The translations under genes and the position numbers were made by a program. From Bacillota bacterium (lineage in GTDB: Bacteria > Bacillota_I > Bacilli_A > RFN20 > CAG-288), in the NCBI GenBank assembly GCA_023459795.1, contig JAEWSP010000016.1, positions 1-58,295 on the forward strand: 58,295 nucleotides of DNA. The letters run 5' to 3'. The notes beneath the pieces are model-generated. The model did not search any database and was not told the origin of the DNA. It was given only the letters and a program-made list of their open reading frames with translations. Positions 5,882 through 13,615 of the stretch are shown piece by piece. Position 1 is the first letter of the stretch, and each line of letters starts with the position of its first letter.

Positions 5882-7066
5882 ATGAAACATAACCTGCTTG
5901 TAGATATCCGAAGGCACTGGAAGAGTTATCTCTCCCTCTTCTTCCTGTTCCTAGCCTCCTTGATGCTGTCTGGTTCATCGGTGTCTCTTTCTGGAATTTT
6001 CAATGATTATTATCAGAAGGAGTTGGTCCAGCTGGTTGCCTTGGATTATTTCGAGACTTCCGATAGCTGGATTGACCAGGCATTCCTAAGCAGTCATTTT
6101 AAGAGTGGTTCCTATGAGACTTTTGATTTCGATACCGCCGCTGCTTTTCAGGACTCTTTTTCTATAGGCGGAGAGAAGGAACCGACCTGTGATTCTGCCC
6201 GGATTGTCTCTCTCCCGGATGAAATTCCGGATAATATCCAGGCCTTGGGTTCGGGAGAAGAAAAACTCTTCCTAGGTTCTTATCCAAAGGAAATGAAAGT
6301 CCTTCTTTGCTTCTACACGGCCGATGTATTGACTAAGGACCTCGGACTTGAAAGCAGGGAGGACCTGCTTGGGTCCCGGATTTCTTTTGAATCCGGGGAC
6401 TCCTGCTTTTCCTTCTCCGGGTCCCGGATCTCGGGAATCCTGAGCAACTCCTCTTCTTCTTATTTCAGTTACGGAGAGCATACCTTCTTCTTGAATTGCA
6501 GCGACCTTATAATCACCCGGAATACTTCCCAGTTTACGAAAGAGAGACTCTTATTTCTGAAGTCCTTTGAGGATTACCCGGAATTCCGTAGTATCTTAGG
6601 AGACTATTCCGTGAAATACGGAGGCTCCTATGAAGCCTACCTGGAGCTAACCAAAATGCAGGCTTTCGTCCGCCTGATTCAGCTCTGTGTCTTTCTGCCG
6701 CTAGGGGTTTGCCTGCTGCTTCTCTTCCTTCTCTCCTTTCGGAAATTCCTTGGGAAGGAGAAAAGGAGTGCCGCTATCCGGCTCGTATCCGGGTATAGCC
6801 TCAAGAAAGTATCTTTATCCCTGATAAGCGGAATCCTTCTTCCTCTTATCCTGGCCTTTGTTTTGTCCTTGGCATTGGATTACCCGATTGCCTTGCTCTT
6901 TACTGCCCTCTTCAAGGGCATGAGCATCTATGGATCGGTTTCTTCTGCAAGGCTTGCTCTATCCGGGTTCTTCCTGCTCCTAGGGATTCTGCTGCTGCTA
7001 GGGATCTATTCGATTGCAGAGCTTTGGAAGACCAGGAAAAGGTGCCTTTTCGAGATTGCCCGCTGA
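5882..7066 (+). CDS. FtsX-like ABC permease, second subunit
   Basis: The 394-residue protein begins at ATG 5882, directly after the stop of the first permease. It has the same arrangement: one N-terminal segment (YLSLFFLFLASLMLS), a Ser/Phe-rich outside domain, and three C-terminal segments (VRLIQLCVFLPLGVCLLLLF, a segment around LISGILLPLILAFVLS, and FFLLLGILLLLGIYSI). The two permeases probably form a heterodimer on the ATPase dimer. The gene ends ten bases from the convergently transcribed histidine kinase, with no terminator between them, so the two operons overlap at the RNA level. Confidence 0.75.
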   Translation: MKHNLLVDIRRHWKSYLSLFFLFLASLMLSGSSVSLSGIFNDYYQKELVQLVALDYFETSDSWIDQAFLSSHFKSGSYETFDFDTAAAFQDSFSIGGEKEPTCDSARIVSLPDEIPDNIQALGSGEEKLFLGSYPKEMKVLLCFYTADVLTKDLGLESREDLLGSRISFESGDSCFSFSGSRISGILSNSSSSYFSYGEHTFFLNCSDLIITRNTSQFTKERLLFLKSFEDYPEFRSILGDYSVKYGGSYEAYLELTKMQAFVRLIQLCVFLPLGVCLLLLFLLSFRKFLGKEKRSAAIRLVSGYSLKKVSLSLISGILLPLILAFVLSLALDYPIALLFTALFKGMSIYGSVSSARLALSGFFLLLGILLLLGIYSIAELWKTRKRCLFEIAR

Positions 7067-7076
7067 AGAATATTGG

Positions 7077-8354
7077 CTACCGGAACTTGATGCTGACCTT
7101 GACGGAGAAGGCTTTTCCAGGGTGGCTGATAAGCATCTCTCCCTGGTACTGCTTGACGATTCTCTTTACGGAAAGAAGACCGATACCTTCTTCTTTTCCG
7201 TTCCGTTTCGTAGAAAGAATCTGTCCGTTCTTCTCCAGACAGTTTCCGTCATAGTTGTTCTCAAAGACCAGGAAGAGGAAGTCTCCTCTTACCTGTCCCC
7301 AGAGTTTGATCTTCCTCTCTTCTTTTGGAATCCGCAGAGAGGCCTCGATAGCATTCTCCATGCAGTTTCCAATCAAGACCGTGAAATCGCTATCGTTGAT
7401 GGAGCAACCATCCGGGATATCGATTTTATAGTCGATCTGGATTCCTTTGGATTTAGCCATTCCGTAATAATAGGAAAAGATGGCATTTACGGCAGGATTT
7501 GAGGATATCGCAATCCGGGACGGAATATCGTTCGTATAGGTGTGAAGATACTGACTCAGTTCTTTCGTCTTGCCCTCTTCCAGGAGAGCAGACATAGTAA
7601 CAGCCTGATGACGGAAATCGTGGCGTATCTCGTCGGTTTTCTTCATCAGATCGGCCATGTTCTGATACTGTTCCTTCTGGAGTTCAAGAAGCTTGTTCGT
7701 ATTGGCAAGTTCGGCTTTTGCTTCGTTTCCTTTCAGCATATATCGAGTGACATAGACGGCAACGTAGTTCCCGGCCATCAATGCCAGGAAGAGAACACAA
7801 AGGCCTCCGAAAAGAACGGCTTCTTTGTCTATGTAATAAGACCGGATTACAAAGATTATGTAGAAGCCGATGCTTCCCAGAAGCAAAGAGAGGGAAAGGA
7901 GATACCAGGCTTTGGTATCCGTATACTCTCTTGCAAGAGGGGTGATGAATTTACGGACGAGGATAATTAGGACGGTGCTCTCCGGGATAAAGCGAAGGTA
8001 GTAATAAGGGGTGAGAGGATTCTCCTTAAGCAGGCCGAGAAGGGAATTGGCTGTAATGAAGATAGCAAATTCCAGAGTGAAGAGAAAAGCATAAAGGACA
8101 ATATGGAAAGGAAATGGTTTTAAGAGGAAGATAAGTTCCAAAGAGACCACCAGGATAAGGCCTGCCAGGAAAAGGGAAATATAAAGGGTTGAAGTATCCC
8201 CTAGCAACACCCGTACTACTGCCATAAGCAAAGTAGATAGGAATATTGCCAGGATGAAGAATGGTTTCTTCACCCGGGAAAAGTCGATGATGAAGGAAGC
8301 AAACAAAGAAGCGAAAGGGATGTAGTAGAGGAACATCATGATGACATTCGCCAT
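7077..8354 (-). CDS. AgrC-like GHKL sensor histidine kinase
   Basis: The 425-residue protein has about six membrane segments in residues 1-200 and a short coiled coil. The phospho-acceptor box is EIRHDFRHQAVTMSALLEEG near residue 240. A GHKL ATPase domain follows with N-box GNCMENAIEA and G-box GIGLLSVKRIVKQYQG. This is the HPK10/AgrC class, which senses peptides in known cases. The ribosome site is GGAGG eight bases ahead of the ATG. It lies three bases after the response regulator gene in the same minus-strand operon and points at the FtsX exporter operon, so it likely senses that exporter's substrate or a peptide. The ligand is inference. Confidence 0.88.
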   Translation of the reverse strand: MANVIMMFLYYIPFASLFASFIIDFSRVKKPFFILAIFLSTLLMAVVRVLLGDTSTLYISLFLAGLILVVSLELIFLLKPFPFHIVLYAFLFTLEFAIFITANSLLGLLKENPLTPYYYLRFIPESTVLIILVRKFITPLAREYTDTKAWYLLSLSLLLGSIGFYIIFVIRSYYIDKEAVLFGGLCVLFLALMAGNYVAVYVTRYMLKGNEAKAELANTNKLLELQKEQYQNMADLMKKTDEIRHDFRHQAVTMSALLEEGKTKELSQYLHTYTNDIPSRIAISSNPAVNAIFSYYYGMAKSKGIQIDYKIDIPDGCSINDSDFTVLIGNCMENAIEASLRIPKEERKIKLWGQVRGDFLFLVFENNYDGNCLEKNGQILSTKRNGKEEGIGLLSVKRIVKQYQGEMLISHPGKAFSVKVSIKFR

Positions 8355-8356
8355 GG

Positions 8357-9082
8357 CTATTCCTCCGTGATCCTTTTCCAGAGATAATCGTTGATCTTAG
8401 CTTTTATGCCGCCAGCGTCCCTAAGGGGAAGAAGAGCCGTGAGTCCGTTCTTCAGAAAGACGGTGTTCTCCTTGATCCCGGTCACATAATTCATATTGAT
8501 GATATAGCTTCTATAGCACCGGATGAAATTCTGATATGGCTTTAACTGTTCTTCTATCTCGGAAAGGGAACTTACGCAGCGGAGGGAATCCTTGGAGAAG
8601 TGGATCCAAGTAGAATGGTTCTTTCCGGTCTCTATGGAATAGATCCTTTGCAGGGGAATCTTCTTTTCTTCTCCCTCGATAAGAACCGGAATAGTTGCTA
8701 ACTGCCCCTGGATTTCTTTGAGGAGCTTATCCAGAGTGTCGGATAGCTGGAGATAGGTATATGGCTTCACCAGATAGTTGATGACGTGGAACCCGAAGCT
8801 TTGGAAGACGTAATCCTTGGAAGTGGTAGTGAAGACAAGAGGGCAGGAGCAACCGGATTTCACAAGCTCCCTTGCAACTTCGATCCCGTTCTTCTCTTCT
8901 CCTAGGAAGATATCCAGAAAGCAAGCATCGTATTCGCTTTTGTCCAGAGAGGACAAAAGCGCAGTTCCGGAAGAGAACACCTGAAACTGGAAAGAGACTC
9001 CGTTCTCTTTCTCGCACTTGGAGAAGAAGGCAAGGAGCTTGGTTTGTTCTTCTGTATTGTCTTCGCAGATAGCTATTTGCAT
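8357..9082 (-). CDS. AgrA/LytTR-type response regulator
   Basis: Residues 1-120 form a receiver domain with the acidic pair in ICEDN, the phospho-acceptor Asp in YDACFLDIFLG, and the Lys in INYLVKPY. Residues 140-240 form a LytTR DNA-binding domain, with IYSIETGKNHSTWIHF, FIRCYRSYIINMNYV and LPLRDAGGIK. ATG 9082 behind GGAAGGGG is preferred over the upstream in-frame start at 9106. It is the first gene of a two-gene operon with the AgrC-like kinase. LytTR proteins bind pairs of nine-base repeats 21 bases apart, and such repeats occur at 3685-3728, ahead of the exporter operon. Confidence 0.88.
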   Translation of the reverse strand: MQIAICEDNTEEQTKLLAFFSKCEKENGVSFQFQVFSSGTALLSSLDKSEYDACFLDIFLGEEKNGIEVARELVKSGCSCPLVFTTTSKDYVFQSFGFHVINYLVKPYTYLQLSDTLDKLLKEIQGQLATIPVLIEGEEKKIPLQRIYSIETGKNHSTWIHFSKDSLRCVSSLSEIEEQLKPYQNFIRCYRSYIINMNYVTGIKENTVFLKNGLTALLPLRDAGGIKAKINDYLWKRITEE

Positions 9083-9256
9083 GTTATCCCCTTCCGTTCT
9101 CCCCAAAAAAGATATTTCTATTTAACAACCAAATCGGATAAGACAAAGGAAGGAGAACGAAAAAAACCTGAAAAGACCAAAAATTGCCCCAAAAATCATT
9201 TAGGGATTTGCAAATCTTTGTTAATATTTTCCTGTATTTCAAGGAAAGGGGTTCTT

Positions 9257-11539
9257 ATGTCCAAAAAGAGAAATCTGGTGAAGCTGATGGTCTTCGGTGC
9301 TGTGTGTCTCTCTCCGCTTGCTTCCTGTTCGAAGAAGGATGTTCCTGCAAGCAGCTCTTCCTCTTCCGTGACGGAGGCACCGTCCTCTTCCACGGTTCTC
9401 CCCGCCTACGACATGTCCGGAGTTGCTTTCCCGGATGTAAGTGCCGTCTATGACGGAAAAGAACACAAGGCCGAGATCAAAGGGACACTCCCTTCCGGAG
9501 TGACGGTCTCCTACAGGAACAACGCCCTTACCGATGCCGGGAAGAAGACGGCAGTCGCCTCCTTCAAGGGAGAAGACGACCATCTTCCGATTCCGGATAT
9601 GGAAGCGAAGCTCGAGGTAACGAAAGCGGATGTTTCTGGGATTACCTTCTCCGACAAGACGGTCACCTATGACGGACAGCCTCACTCCCTTTCTATCGAA
9701 GGTGCCCTTCCCCTTGGCACAACCGTTTCCTATGACGTCAGCGGCAAGGTGAATGCCGGGGAATACACGGTTACGGCTACCCTTTCGGATCCTTCCGGGA
9801 ACTACAACGGAAAGACCATGACGGCCAAGCTTACGATCGAGAAAGCGGATCTGGATATGACCGGAATCAGCTTCTCGGACAAAACCATTACCTATGACGG
9901 ACTATATCATTCCCTGGCAATTGAGGGTACCCTTCCTTGCGGAATTACTCTGACATATCAGAACAACAAATATGTCTTCCCCGGCAAATATGAAGTGACG
10001 GCTTCTTTCCAGGATCCGGGCAGCAATTACAAGACTGCCCCATCCGAGATGAAAGCCTCCCTTTCGATTATCAATGCCGAGTCTGATTTCTCTTTTACCA
10101 TCACGGACAACAAGGCTCTTATCACCGGATACAGCGGAAGCAGCAGAATGGTAATGATTCCGGATACCCTGAATTCCTGCCCCGTTACCGGTATAGGCCA
10201 GAACGCCTTCTCCCATAAGCAGTTTACTTCCATTGTCCTTCCGGATACGGTCAAAAGTATCGGGAATGGTGCTTTCTATGTCTGCTCTAACCTTGTTTCC
10301 GTTTCTGTTCCGAAGAATCTAGAGACGATTGATAACAATGCCTTTGGATTATGCTGGTATCTTTCTTCCTTCGATTTCCCGGATACCCTGACCAGTATCG
10401 GATCCTCCGCTTTCAAGGAATGCAAGGCCCTGACTTCCGTTTCTATCCCGGATACGGTCACCAGCATCGGAAAAGAAGCTTTCTATAACTGCGAAGGCCT
10501 TGCCTCCCTTTCTCTTGGCAGCGGTCTTTCCAGTCTGGGAACCGGCGCTTTCTCCTACTGCCCGAATCTGGCTTCTTTATCTGTCAGTGCGGCAAATACG
10601 GTCTATTCCTCCTCCGGCAACTGCATCTTCGAGAAGGCTACCAAGACGCTGGTTCTCGGCTCCAGGATTTCTCTTATTCCAAGCGATGGCAGCATTACCG
10701 CGATTGGTGCTTATGCTTTTGAAGGGACTTATGGTTCTTCTACCCTTACGATTCCGGACAAGGTGACAACTATCGGGGAAAATGCTTTTGCTTACTGCCC
10801 CAACATTACTTCGATAAGCTTCCCGTCAAGCTTATCGACAATCAGTAAAAATGCCTTCTGGTGGTGCACCGGCATTACGAGCCTGTCCTTCCCGGAAGGA
10901 GTCGCCAGCATCGGAATCGGAGCCTTTGCCAGCTGCACCAATGTCCAAAGGCTGGAGCTGTCTAGCACTGTTTCTTCTTTAGGAAACGGAGCCTTTGCCG
11001 GCTGCTCTCTCCTAGATACTATTACTGTCGCTCCTGGAAATACGGTTTATTCCTCCGTAGACAACACCCTGATGAAGGGAGATACCCTAGTCCTAGGAAA
11101 CAAGAGCGGAACATTCCCTTCCTGTTCTGTCAAAATCGTAGGCGAAGGTGCCTACTCCGGATATAAGGATATAAAGAGCATCACGGTTCCGGAAAGCGTC
11201 CAGATTATCGGGGGTTCCGCATTCAGCTGGTGTTCTTCCTTGACTTCCGTTGCGATCGGCACCAATGTCGTAACAATCTGGGATGCTGCTTTCTCCTGCT
11301 GTTCTTCCCTTACTTCTATTGTCCTTCCGGAAAAGGCGACCAACCTTGGAGCAAGCGTCTTCGTCCAGTGCAGCAAGCTTAAAGCAATCTACTCCAAACT
11401 GGCTTCCAAGCCTTCTACATGGAGTGCCGGCTTCCTCGGAGACTGCACGGCTTCTGTCTACTGGTATTCGGAGACTTCCAATACGGATGGAAGCCATTGG
11501 CATTACGTGAACGATACTCCGACTATCTGGGTAGCCTAA
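9257..11539 (+). CDS. BspA-like leucine-rich-repeat surface lipoprotein
   Basis: The 760-residue protein starts at ATG 9257 behind AAGGAAAGGGG. It has a lipoprotein signal peptide with lipobox LASC near residue 23, then a Ser-rich linker. Three roughly 75-residue Ig-like MBG-type repeats follow, each with a YDG-x-x-H-S motif and an ANYN-like end. The rest is a long run of BspA/LRR_5 repeats with patterns such as AFSYCPNL and TSIGKEAFYNCEGL. It ends in a module VYWYSETSNTDGSHWHYV that recurs in the small LRR protein at 39185-39772. Such proteins sit on the cell surface and bind host or matrix proteins. A strong terminator follows. Confidence 0.9.
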   Translation: MSKKRNLVKLMVFGAVCLSPLASCSKKDVPASSSSSSVTEAPSSSTVLPAYDMSGVAFPDVSAVYDGKEHKAEIKGTLPSGVTVSYRNNALTDAGKKTAVASFKGEDDHLPIPDMEAKLEVTKADVSGITFSDKTVTYDGQPHSLSIEGALPLGTTVSYDVSGKVNAGEYTVTATLSDPSGNYNGKTMTAKLTIEKADLDMTGISFSDKTITYDGLYHSLAIEGTLPCGITLTYQNNKYVFPGKYEVTASFQDPGSNYKTAPSEMKASLSIINAESDFSFTITDNKALITGYSGSSRMVMIPDTLNSCPVTGIGQNAFSHKQFTSIVLPDTVKSIGNGAFYVCSNLVSVSVPKNLETIDNNAFGLCWYLSSFDFPDTLTSIGSSAFKECKALTSVSIPDTVTSIGKEAFYNCEGLASLSLGSGLSSLGTGAFSYCPNLASLSVSAANTVYSSSGNCIFEKATKTLVLGSRISLIPSDGSITAIGAYAFEGTYGSSTLTIPDKVTTIGENAFAYCPNITSISFPSSLSTISKNAFWWCTGITSLSFPEGVASIGIGAFASCTNVQRLELSSTVSSLGNGAFAGCSLLDTITVAPGNTVYSSVDNTLMKGDTLVLGNKSGTFPSCSVKIVGEGAYSGYKDIKSITVPESVQIIGGSAFSWCSSLTSVAIGTNVVTIWDAAFSCCSSLTSIVLPEKATNLGASVFVQCSKLKAIYSKLASKPSTWSAGFLGDCTASVYWYSETSNTDGSHWHYVNDTPTIWVA

Positions 11540-11546
11540 GAAACAT

Positions 11547-11577
11547 GGTGGCCGAGGTTATCCCCGGCCACCTTTTT
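11547..11577 (+). terminator. Terminator of the BspA-like gene
   Basis: GGTGGCC (11547-11553) pairs with GGCCACC (11566-11572), extended by inner bases, and TTTTT follows. Confidence 0.85.
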
Positions 11578-11596
11578 CACTCCGGCCAAAAGAAAA

Positions 11597-11690
11597 CCGT
11601 CCCGGAAATCACCGATAGCCAGGGCGCATGGGCCAGGATACAAAGGGGCATATCCTGATCCGTGTGCCCGGACTATCTGCCCTGGGACGG
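11597..11690 (-). terminator. Very long hairpin, probably the 3' end of the GH3/GPH operon
   Basis: CCGTCCC (11597-11603) and GGGACGG (11684-11690) form the base of a 94-base hairpin. Inside are GATAG with CTATC, GGGCGCAT with GTGTGCCC and AGGATA with TATCCT, in proper nested order. Read on the minus strand it ends in TTTTCTTTT, as a terminator should. The length is far above the norm, so it may also be a stable 3' RNA or a mobile miniature element. Confidence 0.55.
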
Positions 11691-11704
11691 CAATGAACTA
11701 AGAA

Positions 11705-13600
11705 CTACTCGGAAGCTTCGGCTTTTGCCTTGGCACGCATGGCTTCGAATGCAGCCCTGAGAGCGGCATCCCGCTTTGCCTTCTTCTCCTTTTCTTCCGG
11801 AGAGACAGGCTTTTGAGCGGCTAGCTTTTCCTTCTCTGCCTTCTTGGCGTCGCCGATCTTCTTCTTCTCTTCTGCCTTCTTCTCCTTCTCGTCCTTGTCG
11901 GCAAAGTACTTCTTTTCTTCTTCGGCGTAGTCGAGGTGCTTCTTCTCTGCCTTCTTCTTCAGTTCGTCCAGATATGCCTCCTCGGAATCCGCTTCTGCCT
12001 TCTTCTGCTCTTCGGCAAGACGGACTTCCGGAGCGACGTAGGGAACACCTTCCAGTTCTGCTTCCTTCTTCTGGTCTTCGACGATGGCTTCGTGGTCAAG
12101 AGCAGAGAATTTCTCTACTCCCATGAAGACCATAAGAATGGCGATAGCCAGGTAGCAGATGGTTTCTCCGCCGATGAAGGACCATTCCATAGCCGTACGG
12201 ACGGAATCGGAAGCAAATGTTGCAGCAGATTCACTGCTATATCCGGAACCGGCAAGAAGACCGTTGATGATACCATTGGCAATTCCGTTCATTCCGATCA
12301 TGATGGCACCATAGATAGTCATTGTAAGTCCGTCGCTGCGGAAGCCGTGGACGGCTTCGTTGTGATCCAGCACATCGGCAAGGAGTGCTAAGGAGATGTA
12401 CATGGCCGGTCCGCTTCCTAAGGCCTTGATAATGAAGGAGGTTGCGACCAGGGCGAAGTTGTCCGGCTGGAGGAATCCGATGAGACCGCCTACGACAGCA
12501 AGGATTGAACCTAAGACGATCGTCTTGGACTTCCCGATCTTGTTGGCAATCGGCCAAACCAAGAGCATGCCAAGTCCCGTCGGGATAGCGCCGAGGATGG
12601 AGATGGTTCCGCTGAAGGCACCGCCGTTAGCGATCGAATAAGTCCCGTCTGTTCCCTTGAACCAGGCCTGGCAGTAATAGAGCTGGGAGTTGTTCTTGAG
12701 CATTCCGCCGAGCTGGTAGAAGAAGAAGAGAAGGATGATAAGCCACCAGTACTTGTCGCTGAGGCAGGCCTTGGCCTGCTTCTTCGTCGAAGCCGGCTTC
12801 TTCTCTTCCTTCGTAACAGACTTGGCCAGAGTGAACTTCTCTTCCGTGATTCTCTCCCTGGTGAAATAGTACTCGAGAGCGATTCCGATTCCGGTCATGA
12901 CGACAAGTCCGATCGTGAAGATCTGCCAGGCTCTGTAGGAGGAGGCAAAATCAACGGAACCGGCAGTTGCACCCGGCTTGAACAGCTTGTCGAGGAAGAA
13001 AGGAAGAACCATGCTGGTAAGACCGACCGAGGCAAGACCGGTTGCCATCGAAACGGTACCGAGAAGTCCTCTGTGGTTGGAATTGCGGGTAGAAAGGTTG
13101 ACGAGCGCACTGTGGGAAGTGTAGTAGAAAGGATAGGCAACGGCATAATAGAGGTTATAGGCGATAGCTACCCAGATGAGGAGTCCGACAGACCCGGTAT
13201 TGAGTCCGCCGTCCTTCGTAGCAAACGGATTGAAGAACATCGCCAGGATGGCGATGATGATCAGCGGGAAAGCAATCAGAAGAAGAGGACGGGCTTTCCC
13301 GGCTCTGGTCTTTCCCCGGTCCATCATCTTGCCGACCGTGATGTTGCCGATGAGGATAGCGATGACGGAGAGGACCGGAAGTAGAACGGAGAACAGAGGT
13401 GCCCATTCCGTCAGATGCAGGATATCCGTGAAGTACTTGTTGAGATAGGTGTTGAGGACGGCATTGGAGAAGAGGGCGAGGGTCGGACCGGCAAAATATC
13501 CAAGTCCAGCTTCCGGAAACAGCTTGACGTTTGCAGACTTTACCTTCGTGCTTAGTATCGGCTTGTCGAATACGCTTTTCTTCGTTGCTACCTTTGACAT
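11705..13600 (-). CDS. GPH-family sugar:cation symporter with a charged C-terminal tail
   Basis: The 631-residue protein has twelve predicted membrane segments in residues 30-500. It shows the GPH/MelB look: GLGYFAGPTLALFSNAVLNT near the start, the first-loop stretch MMDRGKTRAGKARPLLL, and a conserved mid-part YNLYYAVAYPFYYTSHSALV. It probably imports a glycoside or oligosaccharide. Roughly the last 110 residues are a Lys/Glu/Ala-rich helix (such as EEEKKYFADKDEKEKK and AALRAAFEAMRAKAKAEA) that would stand in the cytoplasm as a coiled coil, a part most GPH symporters lack. It lies 15 bases after the GH3 gene, so uptake and intracellular hydrolysis are paired. Confidence 0.87.
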   Translation of the reverse strand: MSKVATKKSVFDKPILSTKVKSANVKLFPEAGLGYFAGPTLALFSNAVLNTYLNKYFTDILHLTEWAPLFSVLLPVLSVIAILIGNITVGKMMDRGKTRAGKARPLLLIAFPLIIIAILAMFFNPFATKDGGLNTGSVGLLIWVAIAYNLYYAVAYPFYYTSHSALVNLSTRNSNHRGLLGTVSMATGLASVGLTSMVLPFFLDKLFKPGATAGSVDFASSYRAWQIFTIGLVVMTGIGIALEYYFTRERITEEKFTLAKSVTKEEKKPASTKKQAKACLSDKYWWLIILLFFFYQLGGMLKNNSQLYYCQAWFKGTDGTYSIANGGAFSGTISILGAIPTGLGMLLVWPIANKIGKSKTIVLGSILAVVGGLIGFLQPDNFALVATSFIIKALGSGPAMYISLALLADVLDHNEAVHGFRSDGLTMTIYGAIMIGMNGIANGIINGLLAGSGYSSESAATFASDSVRTAMEWSFIGGETICYLAIAILMVFMGVEKFSALDHEAIVEDQKKEAELEGVPYVAPEVRLAEEQKKAEADSEEAYLDELKKKAEKKHLDYAEEEKKYFADKDEKEKKAEEKKKIGDAKKAEKEKLAAQKPVSPEEKEKKAKRDAALRAAFEAMRAKAKAEASE

Positions 13601-13615
13601 TCTCGTTGTCCTCTT

